From positions 1 to 64,000 of the forward strand of contig VZSF01003248.1 in NCBI GenBank assembly GCA_013398295.1: 64,000 bases of DNA, in the 5' to 3' direction. Source of the DNA: Chionis minor. Lineage: Eukaryota > Chordata > Aves > Charadriiformes > Chionididae. The translations under genes were made by a program, and so were the position numbers. Position 1 is the stretch's first letter. The number at the start of each line of letters is the position of its first letter. Shown one piece after another: positions 26,276-43,368 of the stretch. The notes under the pieces were generated by a model. It had not been told where the DNA came from and did no database searches. It was given only the letters and a program-made list of their open reading frames with translations.

Positions 26276-28877
26276 ATTAAACATAAATTTAGTGCTCTGA
26301 AATACAAATTAGATGGTTGTATTTCTGGATGCTTTCTTACAATTACATGAGGAATGCTTAAAGGTTAAACATCCTACAAATTCAAAAGCATAACCCTCGC
26401 CTCTGTGGTCAGCCAACATCTTGAATCTCCTCCTCCTTCCCAGTTTCCTATCTTTAAGCAGTAAGATATGATATCGTCAGATTACTGTAAGATTAAAGAA
26501 TTCCTTTAGAAACAGTAACAACATGGACCACAAATGGATTTATCCCTAGAGCATTCACCATCCCAGTGTATATGCGGTGCCAGATGACCACTTAATAGAG
26601 CAAGTTCTCAAAGCTCTGTGCATAAAACAGTTGCTCAGTAAAACAACACTTCCACAACTAAATGATCCTCCAGAAAGAAGCCTAGGGCACTGAACAGGCT
26701 ACAGAGGGGTTAATTACCAAGCAGTAGGAAGGTGTGATATAATGAACCTCTACCCCAAAAAGCATCCCAACACGTTTGTAGCCTTATATCTGAAGTAAAG
26801 GTGCACAGGCACAAAACAGAACCCGACAGCGGTTTGTTGATATGTACCAACTGAAGTGCAATCTTTCTGACAAACTTATTGGGAAGCTGCACATTACTAG
26901 AGCTCCAAGTATCTTGGGAAGTGCTGCAGTTGCTGCTGAACAGTTACAAAGGACAGAGCACCTGATGAAAAAAAAGAAGATAAAACCCCAGAACTAAGGA
27001 TTCATCTCTCCAGCAGAATCTACAGCAAGGCAGACATATCATACTTTTCATGCTCCTCTATAAAGCATAAAACCCTTGGTTAACTGACACTTTTTATTCT
27101 GATTACGCCTTGGCATGCCCAGAAGTCTTAAGAATTGTGGCAGAGCCAGTGTTCCTTACTGCGGAGCTGGGACACAGTCCAAGGATTTGCCACAAGGAGA
27201 TAAAAGCTGTGACTCTTCACTGGAGCCAGGTGTCCTGCCCCTTCTTTCTCGCACAGCTGAACCAACATGAGCTTCACCTCTCTATTTTCTCATGGGAGAA
27301 ACTGGCTTAAGTGTCAGCTTCACAGAGCTGAGAGGTCACAGAATTAAGATTTCAAGGAACTCAAAGGAATACTGGTTTTGATACAAGTTAAGACAGACTT
27401 AATATTTTGGTGGTTTTTTTTTTTTCTCCTTTAAATTCTCATGAACTAGAAATCCTGCTCTTTTGCAAATTCTAGTCAGATTACATCTTGTGTGTCACTT
27501 AACCTTACTACGAAAGCTATTAATAAACCTTGAAAATCTTACGATATTAACTAAGTCCCTGCTAACTATATTACCTAAGTCAAACAACTGTTTGTTTACC
27601 AGGAATTACTTGAGGGGAAATAAAAAAACACTTCTAAAATCAGTTTGAATTTGGAAGCTAAGAATCTCATCTTTCCATGAGGCTTTCATTTTTACCCTTC
27701 AGAATATAACAAAGGCCATCTTCCTTCCCTTATCTATCCCTTACACCAAGTAGTGCCACTGTTGAAGCTACAGGGGTTTTGAATATTCATTACCCATTTA
27801 AGCAAAAGTATGAAAGAAGCTGCCTGAAGACAAAATTAAGTTACAGCTGAAACAAAAATCACTGAATGATCATCCAGCTACATACAGCAGAAGTGCTCCA
27901 TTGCTCAGCCAAAACCCTTAGTCTGTTCAGATTTAATCCTAAAAAACGATTCCGTTATTGCATTCTATTTATGTGCAGACAACTTGGAATAACAAAGACA
28001 ATACTCTTAGGACAAAAGCTTGGCATAGGGCTATATAATCCCCTCCATATGGAAAACAACTTACTAAAACCAACTCCCACACCAGCACAACTCAAGTGAG
28101 ATCAGCTTCTGAACAGTCACGGTGTCTAGTACTGGTTTGACCAGTAGCCAGAAAACTCTCTTGCTTAAGGTTGATGACATTAATCATTACTAAAAGTAGC
28201 AGTCTGGAGTGCAAGAAAAATGCACCAAGTTATTCCAGTTTCCCAAATACAGCCAGGTATCTTTACTTCTTGAGAATCAGTGCATATAAACAGATGCAAA
28301 GGAATGATATTCTAGGGACACAAAGATAAGTGCTGCGTGCTGTCGGAGACTGCACCGTCACCCTGAGTTTATGCAGGTGATTCTATTCTGCCTCTGCAAG
28401 TGTTAGGCATTACCCAAGCAGAAAGCACTCAGCTAGCTCTGAACTGCATATTTCAGGTAAGGCTACAATTAACTAAAATTAACTTGCAACGTAAGCATCA
28501 CTGAATTCTGCAAACAGTACTTCAGAGCGTACATCCCCCATTCAAAAAAGTAGAACACATCTGATAACCAAGATTCTGAAAGTTAACACTAGACTCCTTT
28601 CGCCATGAATTAAAAACAACTTCAAATGTTTCAGGTCAAATTTAACTACGCACTCTACTGGGAGAAAGCCAAAAGCCACGCTCAGAGTGTACACTACTGG
28701 ACATCTCCAAAACACAGTCAAGATTTTTTATTTTTTTAAAACAGATCTGCAAAGAAAGAAATGCACTAGTGATACAGCTTAGAAATCACTGAGGGAAAAA
28801 AGCCCAAAAATTCTGTTATGTTTTGATAGCTGTCTGCCTTGATAGCCTTAGACAGAGGCTAAAAGGAAATCAACAAC

Positions 28878-28891
28878 ACACCCCCCCCCCC
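28878..28891 (+). repeat. C homopolymer
   Basis: A run of about 13-14 C in RAB2A intron 6. Its length is unreliable in most sequencing. Confidence 0.85.
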
Positions 28892-30807
28892 CATTTAAAT
28901 AAATATACCACCACTGAAGAGACTAGTATAACTGGCCTTGCACTGCAGTCATATTATAATTACATATCCTGTGCCTAATCTCCCCCCAATAATCCTTCTA
29001 TCTTCCCAATGATTGAGACTCTTCTCACCTAATCCCATTCCATATCAAACACAATGATTTAAGTCTGTGACCACAACAAATTCTTAGAAGCCTCCACAGA
29101 AACTACGAAGGAAGAGCCTACATCTACTTCCTGCTCCCAGCTATCAATTACCTATTGTGCAAACAGGGTATAAACATCCCCTAACAGCCTTGCACAAGAG
29201 AAACAGCTAACAGGATATTCTCCACTGCTGAACATTTCTACCCAAGACGTAGGTTACGAGATATAATCCTGAAGAACACAATGAACATTTTTAAACTGTC
29301 TTAAGATCCATGCACTGAACAGGTCAACGTACTGCTAGAGCTACAGATTGACTAAGGCATTACACAGTGGTGGAAACTGGGTTTAAGCAAGGGAAACAGC
29401 TTAACATTAATGAGAGAAGTTGATTTGTTCATCTAAAGAAACTGCTAAAGACCCCACCATTAGCTTGCAAACATCTACAACAGCCATTTATGATGCAAGG
29501 TAAAATAAAGCTGGGTCAGAAACAATGTGAAACTGATCAAAGTCTAGAGGCTTGCCTTGTCACTCTTGACACAGAGAAACACGTATTTTCAAGAGATAAA
29601 AAAAGCCTCCTCTGGCCATTTAGCTGTTTTGGGTACAACACAGGAGACACACCCCCATATGCTGCCATGTTTCAGTATTATGCCTGCAGGAACTGCAAGC
29701 AGTCTGTCCATGGAATGGCCATGACTAGGACTGATGCTATCCGCTTGTGCTTTGCCATGCGGATCTGCCTGTTCATTTTGGTAGCACCAGCCGTTCGTAC
29801 TGCCACATTGCCCCTCCGGAATTCCCCAGTGACAAAAACGTGGTATTCAGTGTACAAGAGCAACACAGTTACTAGCCCTGTTGCTGCAGGTGTTAGTCGG
29901 GACGTAGACTAGAAACAGTATTAACTTAAGAAATGCCTGCCAGAGGTTGGAGAAATGCTCATGTGTTAAGGACCCTAAGCTTCCCAAGGTAACAGGACAA
30001 ACTTGATAGTATATAGGGAAATGTCCCTACCAAAGTAGCTGTTCAGAAAACATGGAACGTGGTTAGATAACTCGCTGTGTGGGACTGAGAACAATACAGT
30101 AACCTGTATAGCTAACGGTGTCTCAAGAATAATTAAAATGGGTAAAAAGGACTTGCTGTAGAGTTTCTTTACACCTGTAGGATACAAGCCATACAGTGGC
30201 AAAACTTACTGATGTCAAACAGAAGATATGCAAGAATGAATCCATCTCCTATAAAATAAAAAGACTTGAAAATGCAGTGTGAGCAGTTCAGGAAAAGAAA
30301 ATATTTAAGACTGCTGTCACCCTGCTTTTTCACAAAGCAGAGTCATTTAAGTCAGAACACTTCTGAAATTTTCATTTTTTTCCATGGAGAATTACCTCAG
30401 AAGATTTTTAGAACTGCCTGGGAAGCTTCCCTTAATACCTTGGAAATTACTAATACAATCAGCTACCCTAAAGAACCAAAGAAGATGAGTTTACCCCATT
30501 TTCTACTCCAAAAACATTTATGTTAAAATTAAAAAAAAATAATTTCTGGCAATTAGTATTTTGAGTAACCATGTTACTCGGGACAGACTGTTTCTACATA
30601 CTGAGGTAGGCTACAGATGACTAAACAAGTGATTTGAGGAAGAGCTTCCATGAAAAATCCAGGATGGTTATTTCTAAACCCTTAACAGCCTTGATTCTTT
30701 TGCCCTAAGTACTTCTGCCTCAGATTCAGAAAGCAAAGTCTGAAAATCAGCTCTGTAATGAGAAAAAAAGCCTACTTTAACCACAAAACATGTCTGGCCA
30801 GGAAAAA

Positions 30808-31771
30808 TGGATCATAGAATTGTAGAATGGTTTGGGTCAGAAGGTACTTTTAAAGGTCATCTAGTCCAACCCCCCTGCAATGAGCAGGGACATCTTCAAC
30901 TAGATCAGGTTGCTCAGAGCCCCCTCCAACCTGACCTTGAATGTTTCCAGGGATGGGGCATCTACCATGCATGCCAGTGTTTCACCACCCTCATTGTAAA
31001 CTATTTCTTCCTTATGTCTAGTCTAAATCTACCCTCTTCCAGTTTAAAAACATCACCCCTTGTCCTATCGCAACAGGGCCTGTAAGAAGTTTGTTCCCCT
31101 CATTCTTATAGGCCCCCTTAAAGTATTGAAAGGCCACAATAAATCCTCCCTGGCACCTTCTCTTCTCCAGGCTGAACAACCTCAACTCTCTCAGCACATC
31201 CTCACAGGAGAAGTGCTCCAGCCCTCTGATCATCTTCGTGTCCCTCCTCTGGACCTGCTCCAACCAGTCCATCTTTTTCCTGTGCTGAGGGCTCCAGAGC
31301 TGGACACAGCACTCCAGGTGGGGCTCACGAGAGCAGAGTAGAGGGGCAGAATCCCCTCCCTTGACCTGCTGGCCACGCTGTTTTGACACAGCCCAGGTTG
31401 CTCTTGGCTTTCTGGGCTGCAAGCACACATTGCTGGCTCATGTCAAGCTTCTCATCCACTAGTACTGCCCCAAGTCCTTCTCGGCAGGGCTGCTCTCAGT
31501 CCCTTCATCTCCCAGCCCGTATTGATACCGGGGGTTTCCCCGACCCGGCTGCAGGACCCTTGTACTTGGCCTTGTTGAACCCCATGAGGTTCACATGGGC
31601 CCACTTCTTCAGCTTGTCCAGGTCCCTCTGAATGGCATCCCATCCCTCAGGCATGTCAGCTGCACCACTCTTGGTGTCATCTGCAAACTTGCTGAGGGTG
31701 CACTCAGTCCCCACTGTCTATGTCACTGATGAAGATACTAAACAGTACTGGTCCCAATACAGACCCGTGAT
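30808..31771 (-). mobile_element. CR1 LINE copy, 5'-truncated (about 0.96 kb)
   Basis: The plus strand begins with the CR1 3'-terminal signature (ATCATAGAATTGTAGAATGG, then GGTTTGGGTCAGAAGG-type sequence). It runs through the 3' UTR into antisense RT coding. Minus-strand peptides include '[20 protein letters not shown]', '[13 protein letters not shown]' and 'TLSKFADDTKSG', the last being the RT catalytic FADD block. Several frameshifts are present, so the copy is dead. It is the same subfamily as the 10.8 kb fragment (shared text around GTATTGAAAGGCCACAATAA). Sense orientation is the same as RAB2A. Confidence 0.93.
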
Positions 31772-34068
31772 ATTCTTAGGATATTCTTCTTATTCTACTT
31801 TGGACAGATACCTCGAGGTTTGATCTAGCTATTTCTCTTACATGGGTGGAAGGACAGTTTAAGCCCTATTACTGGATACTGTGTAGTTTCCTCATTGTCA
31901 CTTTTCCTGGAAATCACACTTACATTACTTCCTTTGATACCCAGAAATACACTTTCATTACTACGCTGTTTTGTATAGCAACCACTAAGCAACACAACAC
32001 AGGCACTACTGCAGCAGGCCAAGGCTTTGTTAGTCAACTGCATGACCTCAGTACAGTAAAATCCCTCTTTTGGGAAGGGAAAGAGGAAACAAGATACCAC
32101 TTGTTATCTGAGAATGTACAGGCCTGTTATATCTATGCATTTCCACATGTACACATGCGCATGCCTTACAGTACCTGTCTTTCTCCAAACCACTCTCTTT
32201 GAGGAATATTTCCTATTGATGGGTAAGAACGACAGAAGGCTGATAACTGTATCAAAAATTAATCTTAAAATTCAGTTTTATCATTCTATAAGACTTCGTT
32301 AACTACAGAGTCAAGAACAGAGATCTAACAGTTGCACATAATTCCTATATATTTCTGAAGCTGTATTCACGTAAACTTTTGTTTGAGTAAGTCTCTGCTG
32401 CTAGCTACTCAGAATCTGCACCTATCCCCTTGCTCTGGAGCTATACCCTTCTCTCAGGTAGAATCACCTGTTCTTTCAACACTGCCGATGCTGTATCTTA
32501 CACAGACACGTTTGACTTTTAAAGATTTCTAAAGGTATCTTGACACTGTAATGTTTAACTACATAACCCGGACATGATACACTATAGTCACCAGTGATTT
32601 ATCAGCATGGATTGAAAATGCTGTTGAGTAATTAAGGGGATACTCCTTCTGCCTCAAACCCCATAGCTTTTTTTCCCCCTCAGCCCCCCAATAACCTCCA
32701 TAAAATTAAAGAGAGCCCCTTTGACCCCAGTAGTTCTGTCTAAAAAGTCTAGTCCTTTTGGAAAAGATGAGCATTCCGAGACTCAAAGTAAATGCATAAA
32801 AAGTATTTTGACGATTTATCTGAAACCTAAGCAAGTAGAAGAAGTTGTCTGCTCCAACATTTTTAACACAAACGCATTTGAACACATCTGATGCAATAAT
32901 CCAGATGCAAGTTCAGAGATTTGGAATATCCAGCTCTTTAGATCCAGTGTATTTCCATAAACAACAATTCAACAATATTGCTTTCTTAGCCCTAAGTTTC
33001 CCAATAAAGCCAGTAAAAATGTTCTCCATTGCCACCACATAAGATAACATTTGTAGACACAGGGCCACAGATTTCGTCTGCTTAAAACTTAATCTAATTT
33101 TAGCTGAATCACCTCAAATGTTGTCCTTCCTGTTTAGTTTCTGCATCCTCAGACACTCATAAAACTGATTTCTTCCCAGTTCTGAATTCAAATACTCAAG
33201 GCTTGCTACATTTGACTTTGTTTTGCATACTTGTTCTTTCCTCAAATGTTGCCCATTCCACATGATTTCCTTCCTTGTTCCCTTCTATTTTTTTTTTGAT
33301 ACTGAACAGTCCAGAATCAGCATTAAAATGAAAATGGTCTCTTCTTCATCCACAAAGTGGTATTTTTCACCTACCATACCTCCTATTTCCCCTCACTTAT
33401 TTTTACTGGCTCAAAGACTAAGATTTACCTCCTTCAGATGTAACTATTCTGGATCCTGCCACCTTTTTTAGCGTTGACTGAGAACACCGCTTAAAGAATG
33501 CATTTGATGGTCACTAAAAAGGATTATATCCTAAAGCTTTTCCATCAGAATCAGCAAGTTAGTACATGCATACACTCACTTATATCATCAGCAGGAGAGG
33601 ATTCCAGTTGAACTTTTTTGACAAAGAACTTTATGCTCATTTTCCTCCTGATAATCAGAGATGCATTAGGTGCTGGACAACTCATTCACTCCTATGTATT
33701 TTTTTGATGTGGAGAGAGCTGCTAGTGTTAGAATCAGGCAGTAACAAACCAGAATGAAGTCAGTGAAAGCTGTTTGTTACTCTTACTGTAACTTTTCAAA
33801 AAATACTAAATATTTCAAAACTAAAAGGCTTTACCACTGAAAGAATACCTCATCAGCTGTCCACCATTTTGCATTTAGGACAATTTTGGAAAGGAGTTAA
33901 GGGCTGGTTACATAGTATGAGAAGCTGAACTATGTCATGCTATTACAAAAAAGGTTAGTAAGTGGGGATGTATGAGCAGATTATGGGCCTAAAAGACATG
34001 TGAAGCAATCTTTCTGCTTTACATAGCACTAACATCTCAGCTGGAGCTCTCTGTCCAACTCTGCACTG

Positions 34069-34618
34069 TGTCCAGTTAGGACGGAGTTAGTTTTCTTTAC
34101 AGCAGCCTCTATGGTGCTGTGTTTTGGATCTGTGACTAAACCAGTGTTGGTAAGACATCAATGTTTTAGCTACTGCTGAGCAGTGCTTAGACAGTGTCAA
34201 GGTTTTATGTTTCTCACTCTGCCCCCCGCCGTGATTAGGCTTAGGGTAGGCAAAATCTGGCTGGTGGGGCAGGGGGGTGGACACAGCCAGGACAGCTGAC
34301 CAGAACTGGCTTAAGGGATATTTCATATTTCATGACATCATGCTCAATAATAAAAACCGAAGGGTAGTCTTTCTAAAGCAGCTGTTGCTCAGAGACTGGC
34401 TGGGAATCAATCCATTTGTGGAAAGTTGTGAGTGACGGACTGCTTTTCCATCACTCTTTCCCCCCACCTCTTTCCTTCATTTATTAAACTCATTATGTCA
34501 GCCTCCGAGTTTTTCTTGCTTTGGCTTTCCTGGTTCTCTCCCCCAACCTACCGGACAGGGAGAGTGAGAGAGCAACTGCATCAGCAACCTAGTTGCTGGC
34601 TGAGGCCAACCCACCACA
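34069..34618 (+). mobile_element. Solo LTR, avian ERVL-type endogenous retrovirus
   Basis: About 550 bp starting TGTCCAGTTAGGACGGAGTTAG and ending ACCCACCACA, so it has TG...CA ends. Internal landmarks of a familiar bird LTR are GGTGCTGTGTTTTGGAT near 34112, ACACAGCCAGGACAGCTGACC near 34282, a CATGACATCATGCTCA block near 34332, and TTTATTAAACTCATTATGTC near 34480 as the poly(A) region. No internal gag, pol or env is present, meaning the copy is a recombined solo LTR. It is antisense to RAB2A. No convincing target duplication could be made out, so it is diverged and old. Confidence 0.82.
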
Positions 34619-35169
34619 ACCAGCCTTCAAGAAAGGTGTGCAGTAAATCAAGGTAAGATACTTAAGAACTCACATACCTCCAGAAATATGAACTATAAGC
34701 AAAACTTCAAAAGACTTAAGTTCTTTAGAGCAGCGAAGACTAAAAAACTTATTGCAGCCAAGATGATTCCTGCTAGGTAGCCAAGGGGAAAGATGACAAC
34801 AATATAAATACCAAAAAGCACTGCAACGGATTGCCCTGAAGAGCTTGTGAAATATTACAGGACTACAGAATGGGTTAGATTGGTATCTGCCAAGGATACC
34901 AATAGCTTGGCTTGCTTTGGACTAGCAAATCTATTCTAGTCTTACTTTTTAGATTTCAAGGCAGACAGAAGTACTCATTTCTCTGATCAAATATTAAAAA
35001 TATCCCACAACTATATTAATTACTAGAGTCTCAACAATGTAATTAGTGCTATGCAATCAGATACAATGTAGACACTTTCTCTCAATCTAAATTAAGCAGC
35101 AGTTAATTCAAATTAAGGAATCCAGAACCTAGAGGAACAGTATCTGTACAAATAGCAAAGTGCAATTCA

Positions 35170-40472
<5,303 letters not shown>

Positions 40473-40517
40473 TTATCTCAAATTTTTTTTTTTTGGTGCT
40501 GAAAACCACAAACTTAG

Positions 40518-40545
40518 AATCACAGAATTATAGAATTCTACTTTT
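40518..40545 (-). mobile_element. Possible CR1 3'-terminal remnant
   Basis: AATCACAGAATTATAGAATT resembles the 8-bp-type repeats at CR1 3' ends, but the body of the element does not follow clearly. Low confidence. Confidence 0.3.
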
Positions 40546-41742
40546 GAGAGGACAGGGACAAGGAGGCTTATGGAGAGGAAATCAGAGAGGGGACAACTGG
40601 GGACAAAGTCTGTAATACTAGCAAGAGAAGGCACATAAGGAGAGACACCAACTACAGCACAGTGCTGTTTAAAAAAAAAAAAAATCGGAACAAGACCTCT
40701 AAACCTTTTTTGGCAATCCCTGACAACCCAATTTACTGAATGGCTTCACAATACATGAATCATTATTAGAGCACAGAATGGACTCCTAGCAACTAAGCTC
40801 TGAAGACAAATTTGAAAGGAAGCAAATAACCCAGAGCTTCACATTTGAATTCAATAACCCGCTCCCTGGGGCAGCTGTTGACACTAGAATAAATAAAGCC
40901 CATTGTAAATAAATGATGAATGACATCTTTACGCCCACCATCTGCTGGTGTAAAGGTTGTTCGAAGGCCAAGGATGCAGATTTTATCCGTTATATCATAA
41001 ACTGCAGCCAGCTTTCAACAGTCTTCAGATGGAATTCTTTCAGTAATCATTTTATTATGGAAAAAAACCAGAAAATGGCTCTGAATTCAATTTTACACAA
41101 TTCTGCTCCACAGTTAATCAATTTCCTCTGTACTTGATAAATAATGCTTGTCAAACAGCTACAGGATGCAACAGTCATCTTCATATGCACTGATGAAAAA
41201 CTTCAGAGATCCAACATAAATTAGACAGTTCTCAGAAAAGTATTCTGTTAAAATCTCAGCACTTGCTCAAAAGAACACAGTCCTGAAAAATAAATATTCA
41301 CAGTTGCAGACCTTGAGCTCCCCATGCTCATGTTTTTCAGAAGTGCTATCTAGCACCTGACAGTCGGTAGAAATGTTTACTTCTAATATTTAGTAATAAC
41401 AGAGATTTTAGTATAATTCAAAGATAACACAGAACATACTTAAGAAATACTAAGAAACTCTATATACAGCAAGATAGTTACCTACAGAACTATAGGAAAG
41501 TACCCTGATTTAAAACCATGAAAAGCAAGAATGAAATATTTTTCAAATACAAGCTACCCATCAGCCCTACCAACAAAATTAGTGTACAGAGAACTTTCTC
41601 TTCTCCCAGTTACTCTACTTTTCTTAATACAAATTCTTCTTGAATTGAAGGAGAACTTGACCTCGATTCTGTTGCTGAACAGGAACAGTGGCACAAGTTT
41701 TGACATGTTCAGTCTTCAGAAAGCATCCTTACCTTCCAGGAT

Positions 41743-41871
41743 AATCATAGAATACCAGGCTGGAAGGGACCTCAAGGATCACCTCGTACAACCTTTCTTG
41801 GCAAAGGCACAGTCTAGCCAAGATGGCCCAGGACCTTGTCCAGCTCAATCTTAAAAGTGTTCAATGATGAG
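41743..41871 (-). mobile_element. CR1 LINE copy, 3' part (left of LTR insertion)
   Basis: The plus strand opens with AATCATAGAATACCAGGCTG then GGAAGGGACCTCAAGGATCA, the 3' end of a CR1 subfamily different from the 30.8 kb copy. The text stops in mid-element at 41871 and resumes after the LTR at 42516, in the middle of the 'ccaccac-ttcctggg' part of the CR1 3' region. Confidence 0.85.
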
Positions 41872-42515
41872 TGTCCTGGTTTGAGTAACACAGGACTAAT
41901 TTATCTTCTAATGCTTGGGAAAACCGCACTTTTTAAAGACTCTAGTGTCTGAATTTGTGAAAATATTTACTTTACAGCCAGCTGTGATGTGTGGGTTTCA
42001 AGGACTCAGTGTTTTCGAGCTCACCAGGTGCAGGGATGAGGAGGAACAAGACCCAGGCACTTGACCCAAGCTGGCCAACAGGATTATCTCATACCATGAA
42101 CGTCACATTCAATACAAATTCTAAAGTTTGCTGAGAAGTTCTCTCTCTTCTTTGTTGGCTGTGATGCTGAGAACTTCTCGCCCCAGTGCTGGACCCCTGA
42201 GCCCTTCCCTTGCTCCTAGAGCCGCAGCACTCGCAGTGTCTGACATTTGCTGTCCGCTGCGGGGAATGCATAGTTTCCTACTGATACTGGCTCAGTAAAA
42301 TCCTTATATATTTTATATTGATAACAGGATCAATATTGGTTCTTTAGTATTATTACTGTTAATTATTGTATTCTATTAAATCTGTCTATATTTCAGCCCT
42401 TGGGTTTCCTTGTTTTTCCCCCCAATTCCCCTTCCTGGATGGGGTGGCAGCATCGGGTGATAGAATAATTGGTCTAAATAACAATAAGTTGTTGTGGGTT
42501 CCTCAAACCATAATA
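41872..42515 (+). mobile_element. Solo ERVL-type LTR nested inside a CR1 copy
   Basis: Starts TGTCCTGGTTTGAGTAACAC and ends CCTCAAACCATAATA, where a canonical end would read ACA. A TATTAAATCTGTC poly(A) region near 42375 is followed by 'GGGTTTCCTTGTTTTTCC', a layout like the 34.1 kb LTR but of another subfamily. Flanks ATGAG (41867-41871) and ATGGG (42516-42520) make a 5-bp target duplication with one mismatch, fitting ERVL integration. No internal retroviral genes are present. The orientation is antisense to RAB2A. Confidence 0.82.
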
Positions 42516-43368
42516 ATGGGGAATCCACCACTTTCCTGGGAAGATTATTCCAATGACCAATTGTTCCCATTGTGAAAAACTGCCCTCTTATGTCCAGTTG
42601 GAATCTCCCCTGAAGTAACTTGTACCCATTACCGCATGTCTTTTCCACGTGACTCCTTGAAAAAGGGAGTCTCTGCCTTCTTTGTAGCCACCCTTTAAAT
42701 ACTGGAATGAGGTGATAAGGTTTCCCCTATGCCTTCTTTTCTCACAGCTGAACAAACCCAATTGTCTCAGCTTTTCCTCATGTGGCAGGCTTCCCAGTCC
42801 TTTGATGATCTTGGTGGCCCTTTTCTGGACACTCTCCAGCCTTTCCACATCTTTTTTGTACGGTGGGGACCAAACCCAAACACAGTATTCCAGGTGTTGC
42901 CTGACAAGCTCTGAACAGAGTGGGATAATGACTTAATTATCTCTGCCGATGATGCCCTTGTTGATGCCACCCAGCATCCCATTGACTTCCTTTGCCACAG
43001 CAGCACGCTGTTCACTCATATTGAGCTTGCTGTCCACCAAGACCCCCAGATCCCTTTCCACAGAGCTGCTTCCCACCCAGGTAGATCCCAGCCTCTGCTG
43101 CACTCCTGGATTATGTTTTCCTGGGTGCAAGACCTTAAACTTGTCCTTGCTGAACTTCATAATGTTCTTGTTAACCCACTCTTCCAGCCTATCTAGGTCT
43201 TCCTGCAGAGTGGCTCTCCCTTCCAAAGTGTCCGCTTCCCCACTCCGCTTGGTGTCAAAGTTCATCAGGGTACACTTGATCCCACCATCCAGATCACTTA
43301 TGAAGATATTAAACAGTGTTGGAGCCAGTATTGATCTCTGGAAGATCCCACTTGGGACAGGTTACTCA
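42516..43368 (-). mobile_element. CR1 LINE copy, 5' part (right of LTR insertion)
   Basis: Continues the element begun at 41743. Minus-strand peptides are CR1 ORF2-like: '[20 protein letters not shown]', '[20 protein letters not shown]', '[20 protein letters not shown]' and 'LEEWVNKNIMKFSKDKFKVL'. The copy is 5'-truncated just upstream of the RT FADD region and carries stops and frameshifts. Long plus-strand frames over it are antisense shadows. Confidence 0.92.
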
